Origin: Ignavibacteria bacterium CG2_30_36_16
Lineage (GTDB): Bacteria > Bacteroidota > Ignavibacteria > Ignavibacteriales > Ignavibacteriaceae
Assembly: GCA_001873185.1 (NCBI GenBank)
Contig: MNYQ01000003.1
Span: 1 to 40,898, forward strand
Reading direction: 5' to 3'
Length of the DNA stretch: 40,898 bases
In this document: positions 17,178 to 25,651 of the stretch, in pieces
Numbering within the stretch: the stretch's first letter is position 1
How the letters are laid out: each line of letters starts with the position of its first letter
Made by a program: the position numbers and the translations under genes
The notes under the pieces: model-generated
Told to the model about the DNA's origin: nothing
The model's database searches: none
The model's input: only the letters and a program-made list of their open reading frames with translations

Positions 17178-18341
17178 ATGGCATTATTCATACTTGCTGT
17201 AATTGTATTCATCATTGTGGATGTTCTAATCCGGATGATTGTAAAACGGTTGTCCGAACAGAAGCAAAAGAAAGAACGCGAAATAGTTTTGCAGGAAAGC
17301 CTCAAATTGGATTTTACAAGCGAAGCCAAAACATTAAAGCGTGCCGAAGTTCAAAATCCAAAAGCAAAAATTCTTTGTGTTGATGATGAAGAGGTTATAC
17401 TTGGCAGTTTTAGAAAAATTCTTGTGCTTGACGGTTACTCTGTTGATACGGTTGAAACCGGACAGGAAGCGCTTGGCATGATTCAAAAACATCATTATGA
17501 TTTTGTTTTTACTGATCTCAAAATGCCGCTGATGGACGGAGTGGAAGTAACAAAGTCTGTAAAACATTTGCGCCCCGATATAGATGTAATCATTATTACC
17601 GGATATGCTTCTGTGGAAACTGCTGTTGAGACGATGAAATATGGCGCTATGGATTATGTTCAAAAACCGTTCACTGAAGATGAACTTCTCGACTTCGTAA
17701 AGAAGACTTTGATTAAACGGCAGGATAAAATACAGAAACAATTAAAACCAAAAGTTCATATCACACATGTTCCTGCTTCAGATGATTTCGTAAAAGGTGA
17801 GTTTTCAATTCCGGGCGGAGTATTCATTGATAAAAATCATACCTGGTTAAGTATCAATCAGGAAGGAATAGCAAAAATCGGAATAGATGACTTTGCGAAG
17901 AAACTCATTGGCAAAATAGATTCAATCGAACTTCCAAATCTTGGAATGAATGTAAAAGCCGGGCAACCCTTGTTTACGGTTAAACAAGGGAATCGGGTTG
18001 TCGCATTTAATTCGCCTGTAACAGGAAAAGTCTCGCAGTTGAACACGCTGCTTGTGGATGATCTTTCTGCGCTTGAAATAACTCCGTATGAAAGAAATTG
18101 GATATGTGCGCTTGATACAGATAAAATTGACGATGAAATAAAAGAAATGAGCATCGGAAAATCCGCCGTTTCATTATTCCAAAATGATATTGAGAAGTTC
18201 AAAAATATTATGAAGGATCTTCTTAAATCTGAAAAAAAAGAAGGAGAGTATGTTGAAGAAGATCAATTGTACATTGGACAGTTGGAGAGACTTTCCGATG
18301 GGAACTGGCAGAAAGTAATTGCCGAACTTTTTATTAAGTAG
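17178..18341 (+). CDS. Membrane-anchored receiver fused to GcvH-like domain
   Basis: A 387-residue protein with an N-terminal membrane helix (about 3-20) and a charged linker. The receiver (62-180) has the Asp69/Asp70 pair, phospho-acceptor Asp113 and Lys163. A GcvH-like domain (about 215-315) matches H protein closely: HTWLSINQEGIAKIGIDDFA, IELPNLGMNVKAGQPLF and FNSPVTGKVSQLN. The lipoyl-lysine position is Asn272, so the carrier function is lost. A helical tail follows. AGGAG 9 bases upstream supports the start. It is a second copy of the architecture of the preceding gene but tethered to the membrane, close to where the kinases sit. Its role is inferred as a phosphate sink or signalling scaffold. 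Confidence 0.85.
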   Translation: MALFILAVIVFIIVDVLIRMIVKRLSEQKQKKEREIVLQESLKLDFTSEAKTLKRAEVQNPKAKILCVDDEEVILGSFRKILVLDGYSVDTVETGQEALGMIQKHHYDFVFTDLKMPLMDGVEVTKSVKHLRPDIDVIIITGYASVETAVETMKYGAMDYVQKPFTEDELLDFVKKTLIKRQDKIQKQLKPKVHITHVPASDDFVKGEFSIPGGVFIDKNHTWLSINQEGIAKIGIDDFAKKLIGKIDSIELPNLGMNVKAGQPLFTVKQGNRVVAFNSPVTGKVSQLNTLLVDDLSALEITPYERNWICALDTDKIDDEIKEMSIGKSAVSLFQNDIEKFKNIMKDLLKSEKKEGEYVEEDQLYIGQLERLSDGNWQKVIAELFIK

Positions 18342-18400
18342 TGGTGAGTTAATTTTTTTAACTGAGAATGTATTTGGAACAGTTTGTTTAAGATGAAATA

Positions 18401-19132
18401 ATGTCAAACCAAATAAATCATCGGAATAACATTTATGAAGAAATTAAATGTATATGGATGGCTTCGGATGCAGTAAATTATAAACTTTGCGACAGAGAGT
18501 TCGACTGCGAAAATTGTCAGTTTGATAAAGTAATGCAAAATTTAGGCGGAGGAACTGCAATTTATAATGCTTCACCGGTTACTATACATAGAAATTATCT
18601 GATTGATAAAATTGACAGCGTACTTAAACAGCCGTATGATCCCTCCTGTTATTATCTCAATAATAATATGGTTGTTAAACATCTTTTTTCAAACACATAT
18701 TATCTTGGAGTAAGCTGCACGGTAATGTTACTGCTCGATAATCTTACCTCCGTTTGCGAATGCAAAAAGGATAGTTATGTTCTTATGAATGACCCGATAT
18801 TTAACTTTTCAGGAGATTGGGGTTCAATTGCAGTGCGTGCGCCGATGAACTTTATGTTTCTCGAAGGACTCAACACTTCATGGGAAGAGTCATCGGTGCA
18901 CAAATGGCTGGCAATTGTTGCTGTTCATCCGGCTGAAATATCACCGGTAAAAATTTCGGAACAGGATTGGTATGACAGTAGGATAAATATAGCAAATTAT
19001 CTAAAAAATTTCAGCCATCTTTCTGTTAATGTCGGTACTGCGTTGAACGATCGCAGCGAGCAGGCAAAATACCTCTACCAGTTCATCGGAAAAACAGAGT
19101 ACCAAAAATTGCTCCGGATATTGTTTCAGTAA
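18401..19132 (+). CDS. Cys-rich soluble protein of the redox-signalling locus
   Basis: A 243-residue protein without signal peptide or membrane helix. The N-terminus has Cys17, then LCDREFDCENCQFD (Cys30, Cys36, Cys39), a CX6CX2C cluster able to hold a metal. More Cys lie mid-protein (SVCECKKD). The central part, with GSIAVRAPMNFMFLEGLN and then KWLAIVAVHP, is laid out like the SPVSG...GW segment of GcvH domains. I suspect a third, very divergent member of that fold, but this is weak. It stands between the receiver-GcvH genes and the second haem kinase, on the same strand with short gaps, so it is probably part of the same signalling pathway. It has no known function. Confidence 0.65.
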   Translation: MSNQINHRNNIYEEIKCIWMASDAVNYKLCDREFDCENCQFDKVMQNLGGGTAIYNASPVTIHRNYLIDKIDSVLKQPYDPSCYYLNNNMVVKHLFSNTYYLGVSCTVMLLLDNLTSVCECKKDSYVLMNDPIFNFSGDWGSIAVRAPMNFMFLEGLNTSWEESSVHKWLAIVAVHPAEISPVKISEQDWYDSRINIANYLKNFSHLSVNVGTALNDRSEQAKYLYQFIGKTEYQKLLRILFQ

Positions 19133-19147
19133 AAGTACTCGTTCATA

Positions 19148-19180
19148 GGATAACCGCCAGCGGCTTAACGCAGGTTATCC
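19148..19180 (+). promoter_or_regulatory. Hairpin in the leader of the second haem kinase
   Basis: Perfect arms GGATAACC (19148-19155) and GGTTATCC (19173-19180) enclose a 17-base GC-rich loop. The 3' arm is directly followed by GGAGAG, the likely ribosome site of the kinase starting at 19196. The hairpin could modulate translation or processing. There is no T run, so it is not a standard terminator. Confidence 0.45.
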
Positions 19181-19195
19181 GGAGAGTAAATTAAA

Positions 19196-20797
19196 ATGAA
19201 ATATAAATTTTTAAATAAGCTAAGCACAAAACTCATCTTAATAATTTCGTCCTTTTTAATCACGTCTTTGACGGCTTATACTTATGTTACTATTTCTAAT
19301 TTGGAAGAATCCCTCACACAATGCACTCTTCGCAACGCAAACAACATAAGCGATATTATTAAAAAAGCTGCCCGCTACAGTATGCTTCTTAACCGTCGGG
19401 AAGACGTTCATCAAATTATTAAAATGATTGGAACAGAAAACGGTGTTAAGGGAATTCGTGTTTATAACAAACAGGGCACAATTATTTTATCTACCGATTC
19501 TTCCGAAATGATGCAGCAAGTGGATATGAAATCGCAAGCATGCATTATGTGTCACATTAGCAATGAGCCTTTAACATCGCCCGAGCGCAAGGAGATGATG
19601 CGTATTTATAATGTTAATGGAAATAAACGCGTTCTTGGTTTGATTAATCCAATTAAAAATGAACCGGATTGTTCGACTGCCAATTGTCATGCACACAATC
19701 CCAAAACAGAAATACTTGGCGTTCTCGACGTTCTTATTTCGCTTGAAAAACTTGATTCTATAGTGGCTGAAAATAAGCGTAATATAATTACAGATTCGGC
19801 AATTTTAACTTTTATCATTGCCTTAACTACCGGCTTTTTTATAACTGTTTTTGTTAATCGTCCGTTAAAAAAACTTTCGTTTGGAATTGAGGAGGTTGGC
19901 GACGGGAATCTAAATTATAAGTTGGAAGTTAATTCGAAAGATGAACTTGGCGTTGTTGCTTCAAGGTTTAATGATATGTCAACCAAACTTGATGCTGCGC
20001 ATAAAGAAATTGAGGAATGGAGTGAGACTTTAAATCTAAAGGTTGAGGAAAAGTCCGAAGAGTTACGCAAGATCTACGGACAGGTAATGCAGATAGAAAA
20101 ACTTGCATCGCTTGGAAAACTTTCCGCAACTGTTGCACACGAATTAAATAATCCGCTTGAGGGAATTTTAACATACAGCAAACTGGTTTCCCTAAAACTT
20201 TCCCGGGAACCCAATGCGGATGAATATAAAAAATTAATTGAATACTTGAATTTAATTGCCGATGAATCCGCACGATGCGGAAAAATTGTTAAAGATTTGC
20301 TTCTGTTTTCTCATCGAAGTGATAATGAATTCATTGATGCGGATTTGGTAACCGCCATAGAAAAAAGTATACAACTCATTAATCATCATCTTGAAATAAA
20401 CAAAATAGAACTGATAAAAGAACTTGAGGTAGATAGCGTAGTTCTAAAATGCAATCCTCAAAAAATACAGCAGGCATTAATTTCGATTCTTATAAATGCT
20501 ATTGAAGCAATGCCCGGCGGCGGAAGACTGACAGTTAAACTAACCCGTGAAAATAATGATGCAATCATCCGTGTTGAAGATCAGGGTGCCGGGATAGCGG
20601 ATAAAGACATCGCAAATATTTTCGAACCATTTTATTCGACCAAGGAAGCGGGTTCAGGCACGGGATTAGGGCTTGCAGTGGTTTACGGAATTGTTAACAA
20701 CCATAACGGTAAAGTTGAAGTTGAAAAAACCTCGGCGGAAGGCACAACATTTAAAATTGTATTTCCATTAATGAAAAATGATTCGGAATTATCATGA
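19196..20797 (+). CDS. Haem-binding sensor histidine kinase, second copy
   Basis: A 533-residue kinase. TM1 is about 10-30. The periplasmic domain has CIMCH (116-120) and CSTANCH (159-165), again one CXXCH and one CX4CH. TM2 (about 201-220), HAMP and a coiled coil (265-300) follow. HisKA carries HELNNP (phospho-His315). The HATPase has NAIEAM, DQGAGI, FEPFYSTK and GTGLGLA. It shares the sensor layout of the kinase at 14445 (LGVLDV after the second haem motif in both) but has an ordinary ATPase domain without the zinc-ribbon insertion. Its stop overlaps the start of the NtrC-type regulator by ATGA, so these two are the natural pair. Signal: probably redox state or ligand of periplasmic c haem. 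Confidence 0.92.
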   Translation: MKYKFLNKLSTKLILIISSFLITSLTAYTYVTISNLEESLTQCTLRNANNISDIIKKAARYSMLLNRREDVHQIIKMIGTENGVKGIRVYNKQGTIILSTDSSEMMQQVDMKSQACIMCHISNEPLTSPERKEMMRIYNVNGNKRVLGLINPIKNEPDCSTANCHAHNPKTEILGVLDVLISLEKLDSIVAENKRNIITDSAILTFIIALTTGFFITVFVNRPLKKLSFGIEEVGDGNLNYKLEVNSKDELGVVASRFNDMSTKLDAAHKEIEEWSETLNLKVEEKSEELRKIYGQVMQIEKLASLGKLSATVAHELNNPLEGILTYSKLVSLKLSREPNADEYKKLIEYLNLIADESARCGKIVKDLLLFSHRSDNEFIDADLVTAIEKSIQLINHHLEINKIELIKELEVDSVVLKCNPQKIQQALISILINAIEAMPGGGRLTVKLTRENNDAIIRVEDQGAGIADKDIANIFEPFYSTKEAGSGTGLGLAVVYGIVNNHNGKVEVEKTSAEGTTFKIVFPLMKNDSELS

Positions 20798-22146
20798 ACA
20801 AAAAAGAAAGAATACTAATAGTAGACGACGAAAAAATTGTGCGGGAATCTCTCTTCCATTGGTTCGAAGAAGAGGGCTATCTTGTAGAAATTGTAGACTC
20901 CGGAGAGAGCGCCTGGCATATGTTCGAAAAAAACAAATACGACCTTCTGCTTGTGGATATGAAAATGCCGGGCGTAAGCGGGCTGGATCTTCTAAGCAAA
21001 GTTCGCTCGGTTGATAAAAATGTTATCTTTATAATGATAACAGCATTTGCTTCAGTGCCCACAGCCATAAAAGCGCTAAAGGAGGGCGCTTACGACTATG
21101 TTACAAAGCCAATCGATCCGGAGGAGTTGTCTCATCTCGTTAAAAAAGCTCTCGAACAAAAAGCTTTAAAAAATGAAAATGAAAAACTTCGTAATAGCAT
21201 TGAAGAAATAATAAAGCCGGATAACCTTATCGGAGAGTCTCCGCAGATGAAAAAAATATTCGAACTTATTCAAACAGTTGCTCTCACCGATAATACGGTT
21301 ATGATTCGCGGTGAGAACGGAACCGGAAAAGAACTTGTTGCCAAAGCTATTCATATAAACAGTAAGAGGCGGTACTTCCCCATTATTACAGTTAATTGCA
21401 GCGCACTTGCGGAACCTATTCTCGAAAGCGAGTTATTCGGGCATGAAAAAGGCGCATTTGCAGGGGCGCAGTTTAAACGTAAAGGTAAGTTTGAAATGGC
21501 TGATGGCGGCACGATTTTTTTAGTGGAAATAGCCGCTATCTCACCTAAAATACAGTTCGAAATTTTACGCGCGATCCAAACTAAACAATTTAAAAGAGTT
21601 GGCGGCAATGAAAACATTAACAGCGATTTCCGCGTAATCATTGCAACTGACAACTTGCTCGAAGAAATGGTTAAGCGGGGAAATTTCCGCGAAGACCTTT
21701 ATTACCGTCTAAATGTGTTCACTATTAATGTTCCTCCGCTGCGAGAGAGAAGAGAAGATATTCCATTACTTGCTTATTACTTCCTGTCTAAATATTCAAC
21801 TGCTATGAATAAACCGGTTAAAAGTATCTCACAGGAAGCAATGGATTTTTTTGTAAAGTTCGATTGGCCCGGGAATGTGCGCGAATTAGAAAATGCGATT
21901 GAGCGCGCCGTTGTAATTGGTAAAGACGATAAAATAAAAGTGTGCGATCTGCCCTTCCATCTTTCCAATAATATTATTCCGGAAGATATGGGTGATAAAA
22001 GTTTATCCGCATTCGAGAAAAAGCATATTCAAAAAGTGCTTTTAGAAAACAACTGGAACATCTCGCGATCTGCTTCGATATTAAAAATTGACCGCGTTAC
22101 GCTTTATAATAAAATAAGCAAGTACGAAATACCAAAGCCCAATTGA
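20794..22146 (+). CDS. NtrC-family response regulator with altered Walker B, GAFTGA and sensor I motifs
   Basis: A 450-residue receiver/AAA+/HTH protein. The receiver has Asp55 as acceptor. Walker A is normal (GENGTGKE, 173-180), as are the arginine-finger region (FREDLYYRLNVF) and PPLRERREDIP. Three normally invariant positions differ. GAFTGA reads GAFAGA (Ala223), the Walker B aspartate is Val244 (IFLVEIA), and sensor I reads ATD instead of ATN. The C-terminal Fis-type HTH (about 419-445) is intact. The GAFTGA Thr contacts sigma-54 and the Walker B Asp supports ATP hydrolysis, so it may work as a non-canonical activator or repressor rather than a standard sigma-54 activator. It partners the overlapping haem kinase. 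Confidence 0.92.
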   Translation: MNKKERILIVDDEKIVRESLFHWFEEEGYLVEIVDSGESAWHMFEKNKYDLLLVDMKMPGVSGLDLLSKVRSVDKNVIFIMITAFASVPTAIKALKEGAYDYVTKPIDPEELSHLVKKALEQKALKNENEKLRNSIEEIIKPDNLIGESPQMKKIFELIQTVALTDNTVMIRGENGTGKELVAKAIHINSKRRYFPIITVNCSALAEPILESELFGHEKGAFAGAQFKRKGKFEMADGGTIFLVEIAAISPKIQFEILRAIQTKQFKRVGGNENINSDFRVIIATDNLLEEMVKRGNFREDLYYRLNVFTINVPPLRERREDIPLLAYYFLSKYSTAMNKPVKSISQEAMDFFVKFDWPGNVRELENAIERAVVIGKDDKIKVCDLPFHLSNNIIPEDMGDKSLSAFEKKHIQKVLLENNWNISRSASILKIDRVTLYNKISKYEIPKPN

Positions 22147-22506
22147 AGAAAACTAATATTGCGCCGGTCATTGTATCCGTTTTAGTTTGTTGATAATGTT
22201 TTGTTTTAATTGTTCGGACTCATTAGTTTAAATTTTTGTTTGCCTTTGTTTTTCGGTAATGCCCCAAAAAATGTTAAAGGTCAACAGCTGCTGTGGTTAC
22301 TAATACTAATTTTATTAACTACCCTTTACTAAAGTAAGTTGTTTGTACATTCCTTTGGTATCAAATGATACTAACCTGCAACATCATATTAAAAGTTATT
22401 GAAAAAACTATCTCTGGCGATTTTATTCGGTTTAATGGTTTAATCTTCTTCAAAAATAGAAAATGCACACTTCTAACTTATCTCTCTGGCTCTCTCACTC
22501 CGTTGC
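22147..22506. other. Convergent intergenic region, 360 bases
   Basis: This lies between the ends of the NtrC-type gene and the DUF5916 gene. Two small palindromes are visible: TTACT-AA-AGTAA (22326-22337) and GTATCA-AA-TGATAC (22358-22371). No strong terminator hairpin with a T run was found for either gene. No RNA gene or repeat family member was seen. Confidence 0.4.
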
Positions 22507-25143
22507 TCACATACTAAACCAATAAGTAAACTTAATCATAAAAATATTGTCCGGTTTTTGATCCATCAACCGATTGAAATTTTTTGAAAACTGGAATTGT
22601 CCCATCTCTTCATAATCGGAACGAGTTTGTGTCCACACAAAATAAAGAACCGAACCCGGCAAATACTCCCATCGAAGTACGGCATTACCCCGCAAAGATT
22701 TGAAATTAAAATCGGGGTTGCCCACTTCTACAATTCCAGCCGGACCGGAACCATCGGGATCGGCAGTATAATCATCTTTGTTAAAAGTAGAGCCTTCCTG
22801 TCCATAAACAAGAAAATCATAACTTGACGCCCTCTTTAATTCTTTGAAGCTGTAATAATCACCGGAAGAGATTAAAGGCTGAACATAAAGCTGAAGACTT
22901 AGGCGCGGATTAAAAATCCAGTTCAATCTTATGCCAGCGCCTACGGTGTGTTGTTTCATTTCTGCGAACACGTATCGCCTGCCAAAAGTATTAACAGCGT
23001 ATTGATCTTCTTTTGAAGTAACCCATTGTGCATTTTCCAGGTTATACGAATAGAACGGGCTAAAACTTATCGAAACATTTGACACTGGTTTAAACTCCAA
23101 CGATGTTCCGGCTTCAAGGCTGCGCGAGCCATCGGATTGATAAGTGTAACCGTAAACTCCTATAACAATATCTTTTCGACTGTCACTGTTTATATTTAAA
23201 CTGACCTGGTAGCCGGATGGATTAGATGTCAACGGACCCCCTCTTGTTCGGCGGTTGCTTATTGTTTCCGGATTGTATGCCAAGTTCCAACCCATGTTGT
23301 AATAATTTAAAAACTCAATACTCCCGAAATGGAAGATTCCCTGCCCGTTAACATTTCCATCGAAATCCGAGTTGCTGAACAGCGCCCCGCCGAGTTCCAA
23401 ATAACGGTAAAAATCTGTAGGATCTGTCCAATGATAGCCTGCTCCGGCATGTGCGTTTATTTGATCTGCACGCCACATAAAGCCGGCATCATTAACATCA
23501 AAGCCCGGCGAAATCAAACCGAAAGCAGTGTTCATAAAAAAGTTACCTTTTTGTTTGTTTATGTAAAAACGCATTGCATATCCGCTAAGGGAATTTGCGG
23601 AACTATCCACACCAAAATTCTTTGCATCTGGGCGTTGAAAATAGTGGCGGGAGTTTCTTTGCACTTCAGTTATTCTTTCGCTTGTTCCTGTTATATGCGA
23701 TGCGCCAACCCAGCCGGTGAATACCCACGATTTTGATGAATCGAGAAAAGACCAGCCATCTAATCCGAATGTGTACCCGCCGCTGTTTATCTCTGATCGT
23801 AATCTGTCATCTTTAAATGCGCGCTGTGTAATTGTGGAAATAAAACCGAGTGATTGAAAACCTTCATCAAACTCTTTCTGAACTCTGAATATTCCGGAAT
23901 AAGTGAACGGTTCAACTTCGGTTTCAAACCTGCTTCCGTTGTACTGATACTCTGCATATTCACGTCTCGTGACTGCCTGGATTGTTCCAACATTCCAGTT
24001 TCCGTTCAACTTACCTGTAAGTTTTGATGCAGCTAAAATATGTGTGCCTGCAGGATAATCGGCATAATCATTATCAGGTAAACTTCCCTCCGGCACTTTT
24101 CCAATACGCCGGCTATAAAAGAAGTCGGGGTTGCTCCAATTAAAGCCCCAATAACTTCGCGCGCCCCCCTGCCCGAAATTAAATATACTTGAACCTTCAA
24201 CGAAGAAGGGTCTTTTTTCGGAATAAAAGGTTTCAACGTCGCTAAGGTTTATTACAGCGGGATCAATTTCCACCTGACCAAAATCGGGATTGATAGTTGC
24301 ATTAAGTGTTAAGTTTGAACCGATTCCCATTTTTAAATCAGCACCGATACCGGGCAGGTATTTTGATCCGTTATTAAATGGATCATTAGCGGCTGGATGC
24401 GTGTATTCGGCTTTAGTAGTTATATAAGGAAGAATTTCAAACTGCGAACCCGGTTTAATATTTTCCATACCGATTAATGAAACAAAGTGAGAAACGAATC
24501 CACTTTCATTTTTAGGAACATAAACGTAATAATCTCTTTCATTTTTCCGCGCAATAAATCTGCTGAAATTAACGCCCCATTCATTTATATCTGCGTCTTT
24601 AAATCGAAGCTGCGAAAAAGGGATTTTAAATTCTGCCGTCCAACCGCTGCCGTTCAATTCTACTTTCCCTTCCCAAACACCGTCCCAGGAGTTGTCATCC
24701 CAATCGTCATTAAAAAGCACACCGTCCATATAAGCGCCGGCAGCATTAAGTCCGAAAAAATAACCGCTGCGTTTATCATTGTAAGGGTCCAGGTAAACCA
24801 CGAATTTATCCGCCTCCACATAATCATCACGGCGGGCAAGCCTGGCAACGATTGAATCAGGTGAAGAGTCGTACATCCTTGCTGCGATATAAATTGCTCC
24901 TTCATCATACGCAATTCTTACTTCCGTATTTTCACTTGCCGGTTTTCCTTCGTTTGGGTCGCGTTGAATAAAACCAGAGATCAATTCGCTGTTTTTCCAA
25001 ATGTCTTCATCAAGTATTCCGTCAACAATAATTGTCTGATTAGATTTGGCAGCTTTAACTGCAGATCTTTTCTGCGGATTACTGCTGACTGTAACAGTTA
25101 ACAACAACAGTAGTATTGTTATTAATTTTAAACTTATCTTCAT
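22507..25143 (-). CDS. DUF5916-type outer-membrane protein with CBM9-like N-terminal domain
   Basis: The start at 25143 gives 878 residues opening with a signal peptide (MKISLKLITILLLLLTVTVSS). Upstream in-frame Met codons at 25155 and 25209 only add residues before the signal. Residues about 30-220 resemble the carbohydrate-binding family 9-like domain seen at the N-terminus of DUF5916 proteins (VDGILDEDIWKNSE, VRIAYDEGAIYIAARMYDS, GWTAEFKIPFSQLRF). The rest is a large Tyr/Trp/Gly-rich beta barrel ending KFTYWFSM, typical of outer-membrane proteins. These proteins are common in Bacteroidota and relatives, and their substrate is unknown. It is a single gene with its own upstream region. Confidence 0.85.
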   Translation of the reverse strand: MKISLKLITILLLLLTVTVSSNPQKRSAVKAAKSNQTIIVDGILDEDIWKNSELISGFIQRDPNEGKPASENTEVRIAYDEGAIYIAARMYDSSPDSIVARLARRDDYVEADKFVVYLDPYNDKRSGYFFGLNAAGAYMDGVLFNDDWDDNSWDGVWEGKVELNGSGWTAEFKIPFSQLRFKDADINEWGVNFSRFIARKNERDYYVYVPKNESGFVSHFVSLIGMENIKPGSQFEILPYITTKAEYTHPAANDPFNNGSKYLPGIGADLKMGIGSNLTLNATINPDFGQVEIDPAVINLSDVETFYSEKRPFFVEGSSIFNFGQGGARSYWGFNWSNPDFFYSRRIGKVPEGSLPDNDYADYPAGTHILAASKLTGKLNGNWNVGTIQAVTRREYAEYQYNGSRFETEVEPFTYSGIFRVQKEFDEGFQSLGFISTITQRAFKDDRLRSEINSGGYTFGLDGWSFLDSSKSWVFTGWVGASHITGTSERITEVQRNSRHYFQRPDAKNFGVDSSANSLSGYAMRFYINKQKGNFFMNTAFGLISPGFDVNDAGFMWRADQINAHAGAGYHWTDPTDFYRYLELGGALFSNSDFDGNVNGQGIFHFGSIEFLNYYNMGWNLAYNPETISNRRTRGGPLTSNPSGYQVSLNINSDSRKDIVIGVYGYTYQSDGSRSLEAGTSLEFKPVSNVSISFSPFYSYNLENAQWVTSKEDQYAVNTFGRRYVFAEMKQHTVGAGIRLNWIFNPRLSLQLYVQPLISSGDYYSFKELKRASSYDFLVYGQEGSTFNKDDYTADPDGSGPAGIVEVGNPDFNFKSLRGNAVLRWEYLPGSVLYFVWTQTRSDYEEMGQFQFSKNFNRLMDQKPDNIFMIKFTYWFSM

Positions 25144-25651
25144 ACTGTCTTTCATTTTTAGTATTAGACTAATCAAACTTAATTTTGTTATGCAATTTCG
25201 CCCGCTCATTACACAAATGCATCTTTAATTTTGTATGTGGTTATTTCTGCTGACAACCGGTTTAATTTTTCTTTTTGTTTAATCTAACACATCATCACAT
25301 TCAAGAGGATGTTACTTCAACCGAAATTTAGTGTGTAATTAGCAAAAATACTCTTCGAAAATTATTAAGAACCTTTCTTAGAACTTTTAAATTATATTGT
25401 AGATCGAAGCGAAGCTTCGATAATCCGTTAGCTGACGGATCGCATAGTTGAATGATTGGATGATTGGAGGTTAATGTAAGACACAACCCAAATTTTCCTC
25501 TGATATTTAGTTGCCGGCTTTGCTGTGCTAAGAATGGATGAATATTGCAATCGATTGCTGCCGACTGTTTGGTTCTTTCTTTCACGGCTTAACCTGGAGC
25601 AATGCCGGTTTTTAAATCGAGAAGGCTGAAATATTTGCGGATAAAAAATAT
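25144..25651. other. Intergenic region, 508 bases
   Basis: This sits upstream of the DUF5916 gene and downstream of the HAD phosphatase gene, both on the minus strand. It should contain the DUF5916 promoter and the end of the carbohydrate operon transcript. It holds the two adjacent hairpins at 25403-25440. An 85-codon minus frame across it (25328-25585) lacks coding character. Confidence 0.4.
25403..25440. repeat. Tandem hairpins, one shared with other intergenic elements
   Basis: ATCGAAGC-GAA-GCTTCGAT (25403-25421) is a perfect 8-bp stem. It is followed by ATCCGTTAGCTGACGGAT (25423-25440), a near-perfect palindrome. The second module recurs as ATCCGTTAGTTAACGGAT at 37236-37253 and in part at 14350-14362. 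The position after the operon could let it serve as a transcript 3' end. Confidence 0.6.

Noticed and set aside
16319-18341. Genuine glycine-cleavage H proteins
   Set aside because: The lipoyl lysine is replaced (Glu208, Asn272), the domains are fused to receivers, and no gcvT or gcvP is present.
22451-22500. Sigma-54 promoter from TGGC...TTGC near 22484
   Set aside because: Spacing between the GG and GC elements is 15 bases instead of 10.
25328-25585. 85-codon minus-strand frame
   Set aside because: It runs across the two hairpins, has no ribosome site and shows no coding-like composition.
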